Source of the DNA: Kaistella gelatinilytica
Lineage (GTDB): Bacteria; Bacteroidota; Bacteroidia; Flavobacteriales; Weeksellaceae
Assembly (NCBI RefSeq): GCF_015679325.1
Contig: NZ_JADPVI010000004.1
Location: forward strand, 1-64,000
Direction: 5' to 3'
DNA: 64,000 nucleotides
The position numbers were made by a program, and so were the translations under genes. The notes beneath the pieces were generated by a model that did not search any database, was not told where the DNA came from, and worked only from the letters and a program-made list of their open reading frames with translations. Positions 7,986-15,682 of this stretch are shown here, one piece after another; the first letter of the stretch is position 1; each line of letters starts with the position of its first letter.

Positions 7986-8648
7986 ATGTTAGAAATTGCT
8001 TGTTTTGAAATTACTTCTGCTGAAACTGCCATGAAATCAATGGCTGATCGAATAGAGTTCTGTGATAACTTCGAACTCGGTGGAACAACCCCCGATTTTT
8101 ATGAGTTTTTACATTTGAAACGTACTTCAAAAACTCCTGTTTATGTGATTATCCGCCCGAAAGGTGGTCCGTTTTTTTATTCTGCGGAAGAATTTATTCA
8201 AATGAAAAGCAGCATAATCATTTTTAAAGAAGCCGGCGCAGATGGATTTGTCTTTGGAATTTTAGATTCGCACAACGAAATTGACGAAGCGAAAAATTTA
8301 GAACTTCTGGAACTTGCAGGCGAAATCCCGTGTACTTTTCACCGTGCTTTTGACAGAACTTCAGATCTAGAAAAATCCATCAAAACTTTAATTAAATTAG
8401 GATTCAAAACCGTTCTGACTTCCGGTGGGAAATCTGATGCTATGAAAGGTAAAGAAAATCTGAAAAATTTGGTTCAAAAGTATTCTGATCAAATAGAAAT
8501 TTTGATCGGTGGCGGCGTTCGTTCGGATAATATTTCGGAATTAAAAGAATTTACGGGCGGAACAAGTTTTCATTCCTCCGCAATTTTAAAATACGATACA
8601 TTTGTAACAGAAGGTGAAATTAAAAAATTGAAACAGGGTTGTTCTTAG
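7986..8648 (+). CDS. cutC: CutC family protein (TIM-barrel)
   Basis: This 220-residue protein has the CutC pattern: LEIACFEITSAETA at the start, ADRIEFCDNFELGGTTP near residue 21, the strand-end motif VIIRPKGGPFFYS near 55, EAGADGFVFG near 83, TFHRAFD near 118 and ILIGGGVRSDN near 172. It is slightly shorter than Escherichia coli CutC (248). CutC has been linked to copper handling, but later work questions this and the barrel may be an enzyme. No copper gene lies nearby; it sits between two deiminase-fold genes and divergent from ctlX. Confidence 0.9.
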   Translation: MLEIACFEITSAETAMKSMADRIEFCDNFELGGTTPDFYEFLHLKRTSKTPVYVIIRPKGGPFFYSAEEFIQMKSSIIIFKEAGADGFVFGILDSHNEIDEAKNLELLELAGEIPCTFHRAFDRTSDLEKSIKTLIKLGFKTVLTSGGKSDAMKGKENLKNLVQKYSDQIEILIGGGVRSDNISELKEFTGGTSFHSSAILKYDTFVTEGEIKKLKQGCS

Positions 8649-8701
8649 AATTTTTTCTTACTAAACATCAGATTTTTTATCCAATAACTTCAATAAAAGC
8701 T

Positions 8702-8739
8702 GCGATTAAAAATCGCTTTCTTAAAGCGAAAAGCTTTCG
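8702..8739. repeat. Three overlapping hairpins between convergent genes
   Basis: GCGATT-AAA-AATCGC (8702-8716), CGCTTT-CTT-AAAGCG (8714-8728) and CGAAA-AGC-TTTCG (8727-8739) share their edges, so neighbouring stems exclude each other. They lie between the 3' ends of cutC and the deiminase gene. No long T run follows. Confidence 0.5.
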
Positions 8740-8796
8740 CGGCCGTAATTTTTGAAGTGAAGTTGTGTAATCTGTGCGTTTTTCTGTGAATGGAAA

Positions 8797-9711
8797 TTAT
8801 TCTCTCACCAAAGGCAGAGTAGAACATCTCAGCAAACCACCCATTTTCGAGATCTCACGATACGGAATTTCTTCAACCGTCATTCCCCACTCATTTCTGA
8901 GGTGATCATTCATTCGCGTAAAAGATGAATCAGAAACGACGATCTCCGGAGAAATAGAAAAAATATTTGGATTCATTTCAAACATTTCCTGTTGCGTTAC
9001 GTGGAAACAGTTTTCTTCACCGAAAATGTCCAGAAGCAATCTATAATCACTTTCATCTACAAAACCGTCTTTGTAAATAATGCATTTATCTTTTCCGATC
9101 GGGTTAAAAGTACAGTCTAAATGAAGAATTCCTTTGAAAGGATCGGTGTCGTTCTTTTTTAATTCCAGATCGATGATTCTCTTTTTTGGAAAATATTCTT
9201 TTAAGATTTCAATAGCGTATTCGTTGGTTCTTGCTGTTTTAAAATTCCTGTAATCTTCAGAAAAACAGGTTCCAATAAATAGAAAATCATTCCATACGAT
9301 CACGTCGCCGCCTTCGATATGAGCCGTATCGGGAAGATTGATGATTTTTTTCCAGCCAACTCTTGCGAAGATTTTCCGGTAAGCATCCTGTTCATCATAT
9401 CGGTCCTGGATGATATTTGAAATGATCATTTTATCATCGATCACAAAAGCCACATCACGCGCAAAAACCTGGTTGTAATCATTAATTAAACCTGGTCGGT
9501 AAACTTCAACATCATGTTTTCGCAACACTTTTTCAAATTCCGACATTTCATGAACGATCCCTTCTTCTGTCGGATAAATCCCATTTGAAAGAGAGTGATA
9601 ACTTTTTGCGTCATAGCTGTCTTCTAAAGAATGAGGATGGCCCATTGAATTAGGCATTCCGAGTACTACAGATTTTAATTTTCCAGTTTCGTTGGTGATG
9701 TTGAGATTCAT
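8797..9711 (-). CDS. Arginine-deiminase-like amidinotransferase-family hydrolase
   Basis: This 304-residue protein has the catalytic set of the amidinotransferase fold: the Asp in FARDVAF near residue 88, EGGD near 133, the His-Asp pair in ILHLDCTFNPI near 196, and the nucleophile in GGLLRCSTLPLVR (Cys296). The Cys-S-T-L-P ending is typical of arginine deiminases and dimethylargininases. It is shorter than ArcA (about 400). With the citrulline hydrolase gene close by, arginine to citrulline to ornithine is a plausible route, but agmatine or methylarginine cannot be excluded. The gene has a -7 box at 9728-9735. Confidence 0.8.
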   Translation of the reverse strand: MNLNITNETGKLKSVVLGMPNSMGHPHSLEDSYDAKSYHSLSNGIYPTEEGIVHEMSEFEKVLRKHDVEVYRPGLINDYNQVFARDVAFVIDDKMIISNIIQDRYDEQDAYRKIFARVGWKKIINLPDTAHIEGGDVIVWNDFLFIGTCFSEDYRNFKTARTNEYAIEILKEYFPKKRIIDLELKKNDTDPFKGILHLDCTFNPIGKDKCIIYKDGFVDESDYRLLLDIFGEENCFHVTQQEMFEMNPNIFSISPEIVVSDSSFTRMNDHLRNEWGMTVEEIPYREISKMGGLLRCSTLPLVRE

Positions 9712-9727
9712 AAATAAGTGATTGTGT

Positions 9728-9735
9728 CAAATTTA
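9728..9735 (-). promoter_or_regulatory. -7 promoter box of the deiminase-like gene
   Basis: The minus strand reads TAAATTTG, a full match to TAnnTTTG, 16 bases upstream of the start codon. Confidence 0.45.
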
Positions 9736-9790
9736 AACAAAGCAATCGAGTTGCGAAAATTTTATTAATAAGGAACAAAAATTTATGGTC

Positions 9791-9814
9791 GTCACATAAT
9801 ATACACAATGTGAC
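9791..9814. promoter_or_regulatory. Inverted repeat GTCACAT-N10-ATGTGAC, operator candidate
   Basis: Seven-base perfect arms are separated by ten bases in the divergent region between the deiminase-like gene and htrA. It is 80 bases from one start and 177 from the other. The arms are those of a CRP-type site in inverted order; no regulator can be named. Confidence 0.4.
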
Positions 9815-9949
9815 AAAATGACAATTGCTCTTCCTTTATTTTATGAATAAAAACCTAAGAATTGCTCAATATCATTAAAATATTATAAATCTTGTTAATC
9901 TTTCGTTAAAATTGAAACAAAGCATTTCTTCCGAATACCTATCTAGCAT

Positions 9950-9957
9950 TAAATTTG
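9950..9957 (+). promoter_or_regulatory. -7 promoter box of htrA
   Basis: TAAATTTG is a full match to TAnnTTTG and lies 33 bases before the start codon. The -33 region has no clear TTG, so an alternative sigma factor or activator may take part. Confidence 0.45.
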
Positions 9958-9990
9958 TTCTCCTATTATTAACAAAGTTTTTTAAATTAT

Positions 9991-11514
9991 ATGACGATGA
10001 AGAATACTCTCAAAAAACTAATACCTTTTGCTTTTGTAGGGGTAATCTCCGGAGCGACCACTTTCGGAGCGATCAATTATTTTAATGGAATTAAAGGAAA
10101 TTCAGATTTTTCTTATTTCGCACCTAAAACAAGCGATGCAAAATATGCATCCTTTAATATGACCGGAGTCGGCGACGATTTCGTCAAAGCTTCAAAAATA
10201 ACGGTTCCGGCTGTAGTGAGTATAAAGAATTACTCTAACAAAACTGCAGGAAGAAGTGAACAGGATATGTTTGACCTGTTTTTCGGAAACCCTTTCGGAA
10301 ACAATCAACCCAAGCAACAACAGCAGCAACCGCCTAAAGATATGCCAACAGGAATGGGTTCTGGTGTAATTATTTCGCCAGACGGTTATATCATTTCCAA
10401 CAATCACGTAATTGCTGGTGCCACAAAATTGGAGGTGGTACTTTCTAACAAAAAATCATATATTGCTAATCTTGTAGGAACCGATCCTACTACAGATATC
10501 GCTCTTTTGAAAATCGAAGAGAAAGGTTTGCCTTATTTAAATTTTGCAAATTCTGATAATGTAGAAGTTGGTCAATGGGTTTTAGCCGTTGGAAATCCGA
10601 TGGGCTTAAACTCAACTGTAACCGCAGGAATTGTTTCTGCAAAAGGAAGAAGCATTGACCTATTAAGCCAGCAATCCAGAACTCCGATTGAGAGTTTTAT
10701 TCAAACCGATGCCGCCATTAATCCCGGAAATTCCGGTGGTGCTCTGGTAAATCCAAATGGAGAATTGATTGGAATTAATGCCGCGATTTCTTCTAAAACA
10801 GGATATTATGAAGGTTACGGTTTTGCAGTTCCTTCAAATTTAGCCAGAAAGGTTGTGGAGGATATCAAACAGTTTGGTTTGGTTCAAAGAGGTTTCTTAG
10901 GTGTAGTTCCTTTAGATCTTTCTGATCAGAGACAAATTGCAGCTTACAATCAGCAGAAAAAAACCAATATTAAAACCGGTGACGGCGTTTATTTGATAGA
11001 TGTTGCTGCGAAAGGAGGTGCAGAAGATGCTGGTTTAAGAAGTGGCGATGTTATTACTAAAGTTGACAACGTAGTTATTTCAAGTTATTACGACCTATCA
11101 TTTGCGGTAGGAAGTAAAAGACCCGGAGATAAAGTTGCCGTTACTTATACCAGAAATGGTAAAGAAAATACAGTAAATGTTACGCTAAAAGATCAAAAAA
11201 ATGGCACTTCCACAAGAAGTAAAGCTGATCTTTCGGTAACTGAAAAAATTGGCTCAGACTTCGAACCACTGAGTGATAAATTCAAAACCGATTACGGCTT
11301 AACCAGTGGTGTGATCGCCAAAAATGTTGTCGATGGTAATGAAATGTCTAAAATTGGGATCGTTGATAATTACATCGTCATTGAAGTAAATGGTAAACCC
11401 GTCAATTCTCAGAAAGATGTTGAGAAAATCTTACAGGGTTACAATGGAAATGTACAGGTAAAATATGTAGATGAATATGGAAGAATTACAACAAGAGGTT
11501 TTAAAATGCCTTAG
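9991..11514 (+). CDS. degP: HtrA/Deg-type periplasmic serine protease
   Basis: This 507-residue protease has an N-terminal membrane anchor or signal (about residues 9-30), a trypsin-like domain and two PDZ domains (about 270-390 and 410-505). The catalytic triad is visible: His139 in NNHVIAG, Asp169 in TTDIALLK and Ser248 in NPGNSGGAL. A Gln/Pro-rich insert (about 105-118) lies before the protease core, in the usual place of the LA loop. HtrA proteins degrade misfolded envelope proteins. The start could also be the second Met, two codons on. It is a single-gene unit closed by a terminator at 11536. Confidence 0.95.
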   Translation: MTMKNTLKKLIPFAFVGVISGATTFGAINYFNGIKGNSDFSYFAPKTSDAKYASFNMTGVGDDFVKASKITVPAVVSIKNYSNKTAGRSEQDMFDLFFGNPFGNNQPKQQQQQPPKDMPTGMGSGVIISPDGYIISNNHVIAGATKLEVVLSNKKSYIANLVGTDPTTDIALLKIEEKGLPYLNFANSDNVEVGQWVLAVGNPMGLNSTVTAGIVSAKGRSIDLLSQQSRTPIESFIQTDAAINPGNSGGALVNPNGELIGINAAISSKTGYYEGYGFAVPSNLARKVVEDIKQFGLVQRGFLGVVPLDLSDQRQIAAYNQQKKTNIKTGDGVYLIDVAAKGGAEDAGLRSGDVITKVDNVVISSYYDLSFAVGSKRPGDKVAVTYTRNGKENTVNVTLKDQKNGTSTRSKADLSVTEKIGSDFEPLSDKFKTDYGLTSGVIAKNVVDGNEMSKIGIVDNYIVIEVNGKPVNSQKDVEKILQGYNGNVQVKYVDEYGRITTRGFKMP

Positions 11515-11535
11515 GAAATTATAAATTATTGAAAG

Positions 11536-11567
11536 AAAAAACGCAACTTTTACGGTTGCGTTTTTTT
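11536..11567 (+). terminator. Intrinsic terminator after htrA
   Basis: AAAAACGCAAC pairs with GTTGCGTTTTT, and seven T follow the GCG. The A run on the left lets it serve the convergent serine hydrolase gene (end 11587) as well. Confidence 0.9.
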
Positions 11568-11586
11568 ATGAACTGGAGATTTTTTT

Positions 11587-12900
11587 CTACTCTTTATCGA
11601 AATTATAAATTTTACCTCCTTGATTCAGAATCATTTTTTTCTCAGCTGGTTTAAATTCTAAAACAATTCCTGCCTGATCGAATTTGAAAATATTTTTATC
11701 TGTTGCTTCCAGTGGAAAAGCAGATTGTCCCGTCGCTTGAGCCATTAATGTTGTGTCACTTTTGGTGACTGTAACTTTCAATGGAATGTCTTTGCTGGAG
11801 TAATTCCCTAGATATTGATCCAGATCTTCCGTTTTTAAATCGATATTTTTAAAGGTTGGAATTTCATAAGGCTGATTAAAAACAGCGCTTAATAATGCGA
11901 TTGCAATGTTATTGTTGGTGTAATTACTTCCGTTTGAAGTAAACGCAAATGAAACTTTTTCTGCCGGGAAATAACCGTAATTTGAAGTAAATCCATCTAT
12001 TCCACCGGTGTGACCAAAAGCTTTCTTCGTTCCAAATGGCATCTGAAATAGTCCGTAACCGTAATTGTCTTTCAATGTTTCCATGAGTTTCAAACTTTTT
12101 TCTGAAATAATTTTTCCGCCAAAAAGTGCATCTGCAAACTGAAGTAGATCGCTTGGTGTGGAAACAATTGCTCCGGCTCCAAGCGGAATGCTCATGTCGG
12201 TCTCCGGTTCTTTTTTCCATTCATTTTCGTAATGGTAAGAATTGGCTTCATTGTTTTTTAGATTTATTTTCCGGCCGAAATAGGTGTTTTTTAATCCAAC
12301 TGGTTTGATAATTTTATCGGTCAAAATTTCTGAATAGGGTTTTTTATACACTTTCTCCAAAATGAAACTTAGCAGAACGTAGTTTGAATTGCTGTAATCA
12401 GCTTTGGAATCTGGCTCAAAATCAATTCCGCCTTTTTCTATAATTTCCAGAAGTTCCTTTTCAGATTTTTTCTGCGTGTTCCATTTTAGATAATCTTCCG
12501 AGCTTGTGAAATTATGAATTCCGCTTCTGTGGTTCAATAAATTGCTGATGGAGATCTTGTTTGCATTTTTAATGGAAGGAAAATATTGATCAATTTTTGT
12601 ATCCAATGAAAGTTTATTTTCTTCCATGGCTTTTAAAATCAAAGCACTTGTAAAAGATTTTGAAATGGAGCCGATCCGGTATTTCGTGGTTTCATTGGGT
12701 TTGGCTTTGGTTTCTACGTCGGAATATCCAACAGATCTGGTGTAAATAATTCCGTTTTCAGAAAGAGCAACACTTCCCATAAATTTATTGTTGTTTTCTA
12801 AGGTCTGGAAATATAGATCCAGTTTATCTCTATCCAATTTCTGCGCAAAGAAAGTGGTGCTAAAGACCGTTACCAAAAGGAGAACTATTAATTTTTTCAT
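11587..12900 (-). CDS. Serine hydrolase, beta-lactamase class C fold
   Basis: This 437-residue exported protein has a signal peptide (residues 1-20, TTFFAQ) and the motifs of the class C beta-lactamase/DD-peptidase fold: S78-I-S-K81 with the nucleophile, Y169-S-N171, and a His-Thr-Gly in FGHTGGIDGF near residue 293. A C-terminal lipocalin-like extension (about 345-437) is common in such Bacteroidota hydrolases. Substrates are usually peptides or esters; beta-lactam resistance should not be assumed. It is the last gene of an operon with padR and a membrane protein, four bases after the latter. Confidence 0.88.
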   Translation of the reverse strand: MKKLIVLLLVTVFSTTFFAQKLDRDKLDLYFQTLENNNKFMGSVALSENGIIYTRSVGYSDVETKAKPNETTKYRIGSISKSFTSALILKAMEENKLSLDTKIDQYFPSIKNANKISISNLLNHRSGIHNFTSSEDYLKWNTQKKSEKELLEIIEKGGIDFEPDSKADYSNSNYVLLSFILEKVYKKPYSEILTDKIIKPVGLKNTYFGRKINLKNNEANSYHYENEWKKEPETDMSIPLGAGAIVSTPSDLLQFADALFGGKIISEKSLKLMETLKDNYGYGLFQMPFGTKKAFGHTGGIDGFTSNYGYFPAEKVSFAFTSNGSNYTNNNIAIALLSAVFNQPYEIPTFKNIDLKTEDLDQYLGNYSSKDIPLKVTVTKSDTTLMAQATGQSAFPLEATDKNIFKFDQAGIVLEFKPAEKKMILNQGGKIYNFDKE

Positions 12901-12904
12901 GGTT

Positions 12905-13504
12905 TTATTTTTTTTTGTTAATGGATTTTTTAAATTTTAGAAGTAAAGTGATAAGGAGATAAAAAAGAATGATTGACAGTAGCATCACGGGAATAAACCA
13001 GTTGCCTAATACTTCCGTAATTGCAGTGCGATCAGAATCATTTGACATCCCTAAAAGCAGAAACGAGTTATTTTTGTAGAACATTCCAATTTCTGTGGGG
13101 TTCAGTATTTTCGCACCGATCATGAAAACAAAGGCGAAAAGCATCACATATAAAATAAAGAAAATGATGTAGGAAATGCCGTTCGTGAAATTTAAAACGA
13201 GGGCTTTAAAAATATGAACCGGATTAAAAGTTCGGGTTGCCTGTTCCAGTTTTTTATCAGCTACTAAAGGTTTTAAAACTTCTTCCGGAGTTCCCAATTT
13301 TTCCAGAATATCCAACAAATTATCAATTTCTTTTCCTTCTTTGTTGTGATTGAGAGCTTCGAAAATATGGCTGTTAAATTCCATATAAATGTCGTCCTGA
13401 TTTTGAGTTGATAAAGAATTTGTTGCTTTCCTGATCCTCTTCATATAATCATCGTACACTCTTTTGGAAGCGGCTTCGGAGAATTTTATGCTGGCTGTTT
13501 TCAT
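12905..13504 (-). CDS. HAAS/DUF1700-like membrane protein, partner of PadR
   Basis: This 199-residue protein has a soluble helical N-terminal half (residues 1-100, with NLLDILEKLGTPEEVLKPL), which resembles the HAAS signalling domain found next to PadR regulators, and two to three membrane segments at about 112-140 and 168-192. The start at 13504 overlaps the padR stop by four bases (ATGA), which argues for translational coupling and against a longer frame to 13630. The function is unknown; the pairing with PadR suggests a membrane stress-sensing or anti-regulator role. Confidence 0.75.
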   Translation of the reverse strand: MKTASIKFSEAASKRVYDDYMKRIRKATNSLSTQNQDDIYMEFNSHIFEALNHNKEGKEIDNLLDILEKLGTPEEVLKPLVADKKLEQATRTFNPVHIFKALVLNFTNGISYIIFFILYVMLFAFVFMIGAKILNPTEIGMFYKNNSFLLLGMSNDSDRTAITEVLGNWFIPVMLLSIILFYLLITLLLKFKKSINKKK

Positions 13505-13836
13505 TGTACTATTTTTTTTATTGCGTTTTCTAGATCCGTCCAGTACGTATTCATCTGCTGAAGTGTTATTACGCCAATTTCTGTGAGCGAATAGTATTTT
13601 CGAGGGATTCCTGTTTCCTGTTCTACCCATTTTGATTCCACCAAATTTTCCGTTTTCAGGCGGTTCATTAAGGGATAAAGCGTTCCTTCTGCAACTTCAA
13701 TTTCGGTATGGGTTCTTATTTGTTCAATGAGTTCATAACCGTAATATTCATTGTTTTTCAGAATGTTCAGCACAATAAAAGTAAGCGTACCTTTTTTGAC
13801 TTGTGATTTCCAGTTCGTAACAAATGTCTCATTCAT
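13501..13836 (-). CDS. PadR family transcriptional regulator
   Basis: This 111-residue protein is a PadR winged helix: KGTLTFIVLNILKNNEYYGYELIEQI at residues 15-40, then EGTLYPLMNRLKTENLVES and the wing IPRKYYSLTEIG, followed by a short dimerisation helix. The start at 13836 is chosen because the residues before it do not fit the family and a promoter box lies at 13841-13848. PadR proteins usually repress their own operon, and a perfect palindrome overlaps this promoter. It leads the operon padR, HAAS-like protein, serine hydrolase. Confidence 0.92.
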   Translation of the reverse strand: MNETFVTNWKSQVKKGTLTFIVLNILKNNEYYGYELIEQIRTHTEIEVAEGTLYPLMNRLKTENLVESKWVEQETGIPRKYYSLTEIGVITLQQMNTYWTDLENAIKKIVQ

Positions 13837-13840
13837 TTTA

Positions 13841-13872
13841 CAAATGTATAACAAAATACATAGCATAACAAA
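13841..13872 (-). promoter_or_regulatory. padR operon promoter and operator
   Basis: On the minus strand TTTG (13869-13872), 20 bases of spacer, then TACATTTG (13841-13848) match the Bacteroidota consensus well. The palindrome ATGTAT-N6-ATACAT (13844-13861) lies over the -7 box and spacer and has the ATGT...ACAT arms of known PadR boxes. The -7 box ends four bases before the start codon, so the transcript should be leaderless or nearly so. Confidence 0.65.
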
Positions 13873-14099
13873 GTACATTGGTAAAATAATTTGATTTATT
13901 TTTAATTTTTGAGATTTGGTGCGGTTTTGCTGATTAAATAAATTTTAAAATTGATTGTAAAATTTAAGATAAGTTGAATTTTCAAACTCTTTTTAATTGC
14001 AAAAAACGAATTAATCACTGCAAATTCTTACTCATTCTGTGATTCGGGAATAGATAATTATTAAAGAAATTGTTCTCAAAGAATTCTGCCATAAAACAG
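13873..14099. other. AT-rich spacer between two divergent regulator operons
   Basis: Apart from the promoters at its two ends I see nothing here: no reading frame of note, no hairpin with a T tract and no repeat. It separates the divergent padR and sdpR-like units. Confidence 0.5.
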
Positions 14100-14138
14100 T
14101 TGCATATATAAAATAATATTTAGACATTTGTCTAAATA
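14100..14138 (+). promoter_or_regulatory. Promoter and operator of the sdpR-like gene
   Basis: TTG (14100-14102), 20 bases of spacer, then GACATTTG (14123-14130) form a near-consensus promoter. The perfect palindrome TATTTAGACA-TT-TGTCTAAATA (14117-14138) covers the -7 box and the expected start of transcription, which suits autorepression by the ArsR-type protein encoded 10 bases on. Confidence 0.7.
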
Positions 14139-14147
14139 ACTAAATAA

Positions 14148-14402
14148 ATGAATTCGCTCTTTAAGGCTCTCAATGATGAAACGCGCAGACAAATTGTAGA
14201 TCTCTTAAAAGAGAAGGATATGAATGCCGGAGAAATTGCAGCGCATTTTAATATTTCCAAACCCAGTATTTCTCACCATCTCGATATTTTGAAACAGGCC
14301 GATCTGATTACGAGTGAGAAAAAAGGACAGTTTGTCGAATATTCCCTGAACACAAGCATTTTAGAAGATTTATTAACCTGGATACTCACCTTAAAAAAAT
14401 AA
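14148..14402 (+). CDS. ArsR-family autorepressor, SdpR type
   Basis: This 84-residue protein is a compact winged helix: FKALNDETRRQIVDLLKE at residues 5-22, the recognition helix ISKPSISHHLDILKQADLI at about 36-54 and the wing KKGQFVEYSLN. No metal-binding cysteines of the ArsR/SmtB kind are present. It is followed three bases later by an SdpI-like membrane protein, which matches the sdpR-sdpI pair of Bacillus subtilis, where SdpI confers immunity and also signals to SdpR. A perfect palindrome overlaps its promoter. Assignment is secure at family level. Confidence 0.9.
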   Translation: MNSLFKALNDETRRQIVDLLKEKDMNAGEIAAHFNISKPSISHHLDILKQADLITSEKKGQFVEYSLNTSILEDLLTWILTLKK

Positions 14403-14405
14403 ACC

Positions 14406-15059
14406 ATGAACCTTAAAAAAGAACTTCCGCTGATCGCAATTGTGCTGTTGCCTTTTGTTTATATCGCTCTGATATGGAATAAATTACCGGAGAAGATTCC
14501 GGTGCACTGGAACTTTGAGGGTGAGATTGATCGGTATGGGGAAAAAATAGAAATTCTTCTCATTCCGATTTTGCTGCCGTTGTTGATTTATGTGATATTC
14601 CTGGTAATCCCGAAAATTGATCCCAAAAAGAAACTGAATAATATGGGAAATAAGTTGCAGACTTTAAAATTTCTTTTAACTACTTTAATGTCCGGTTTAG
14701 CTTTATTCATCATTTATTCAAGCCAGAGCAAAACTTCAGCGAGTCCCAATATTATCTTTTTATTCATTGGTGTTTTATACGTGGTTTTGGGGAATTATTT
14801 TAAAACCATCAAAGCCAACTATTTTATTGGGATCAGAACACCGTGGACTTTGGAAAGTGAATCGATCTGGAAAGAAACACACTTGCTCGGTGGAAAACTC
14901 TGGCTTATCGGTGGTTTAATGGTCATTATTTCCGCCCTGTTTATAGAGGAGAAGTTGAATGGTGTTGTGTTTTTAATCATCACAGGAATTATAACGGTCG
15001 TTCCGGCAGTCTATTCTTTTTTACTTTTTAAACGAGAAAATAAAACGGCGCGAAACTGA
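14406..15059 (+). CDS. SdpI-family membrane protein with DUF1648 domain
   Basis: This 217-residue protein has about six membrane segments. Residues 1-60 form a DUF1648 domain (IPVHWNFEGEIDRYG), and the motif GIRTPWTLESESIWKETHLLGGKLW near residue 139 is the hallmark of the SdpI family. In Bacillus subtilis SdpI protects against the SDP toxin and sequesters SdpR at the membrane. No toxin gene is visible here, so immunity to a foreign peptide or a stress role are both open. It is coupled to the regulator three bases upstream. Confidence 0.88.
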   Translation: MNLKKELPLIAIVLLPFVYIALIWNKLPEKIPVHWNFEGEIDRYGEKIEILLIPILLPLLIYVIFLVIPKIDPKKKLNNMGNKLQTLKFLLTTLMSGLALFIIYSSQSKTSASPNIIFLFIGVLYVVLGNYFKTIKANYFIGIRTPWTLESESIWKETHLLGGKLWLIGGLMVIISALFIEEKLNGVVFLIITGIITVVPAVYSFLLFKRENKTARN

Positions 15060-15107
15060 TGTTAGAATATGAAAAACGATGTGGTAACAAAGAAACACTC
15101 GTTGTTC

Positions 15108-15184
15108 TAGCCCCGGTTGCAACGGCATCCTTTTTCTTTTTTTTAGGAAAAAAAAGGAAAAGATAGAGTGGAAAGCGGTTAAGG
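15108..15184 (+). repeat. Dispersed hairpin repeat, copy 2
   Basis: The left end reads TAGCCCCGGTTGCAACGGC followed by ATCC and a T run; the right end reads AAAAGATAGAGTGGAAAGCGG. The poly-T left part and the GGAAAAAAAAGG right part can pair. It lies between the convergent sdpI-like gene and the membrane protein at 15233. See the copies at 645, 48747 and 62990. Confidence 0.65.
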
Positions 15185-15232
15185 TTTTTGGGAGAAGCGA
15201 AAATCCTGGTGCTCCTAAAAGAAAAAGTATTT

Positions 15233-15682
15233 CTATTTCTTATTGGCAAGTCTCTGCAATTTTCTCTTCTTCCGTTTGTAAATGATTTCGGTGATCTTTC
15301 CGCCCATCCATGCGCAGGGAAAAAAGGTGAGGAAGATCAGTATTTTGTAAAAAGTAGGGTGGTATGGATAAATAATAATATCGAGCATGGCGATAAAAAG
15401 CAAAATAAATCCAATTAAGATCGCGTAGGCAACTTTGGCATATTTCACGAGTACTGCAGTTACAACACCACCGATCGTTGCGCCAATTCCGGAGGAAATA
15501 AGGAGCGCTACGAAGAAATAAGGTTTGTGTTCCATGGACTGGAGCAGACTTTTCCAATGCTTGAAGGGCGCGTATTCTTCATAGGTGATCCAGGCTGAAT
15601 TTAATCTTACACCCAAAGAAATCAGGATCCCCGCTACGGTAAGACCCACCAGAACTGCAAAAGTATTTCGAAGGAAATTCAT
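15233..15682 (-). CDS. Small membrane protein of unknown function
   Basis: This 149-residue protein has four likely membrane segments at about residues 5-25, 55-75, 80-103 and 108-130, and a basic C-terminal tail (YKRKKRKLQRLANKK). The Gly-rich segment SSGIGATIGGVVTAVLVKYAK is typical of small helical bundle proteins. I do not recognise a named family. It starts directly after the ridA-like gene's stop codon (15682/15683), so the two are probably cotranscribed, ridA first. Confidence 0.7.
   Translation of the reverse strand: MNFLRNTFAVLVGLTVAGILISLGVRLNSAWITYEEYAPFKHWKSLLQSMEHKPYFFVALLISSGIGATIGGVVTAVLVKYAKVAYAILIGFILLFIAMLDIIIYPYHPTFYKILIFLTFFPCAWMGGKITEIIYKRKKRKLQRLANKK

Noticed and set aside
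11587-12900. Calling the serine hydrolase a beta-lactamase resistance gene
   Set aside because: The fold motifs are shared with esterases and DD-peptidases; its length, C-terminal extension and operon do not point to resistance.
13505-13630. Longer N-terminus for the HAAS-like protein
   Set aside because: It overlaps padR in another frame; the ATGA overlap at 13501-13504 gives a natural coupled start.
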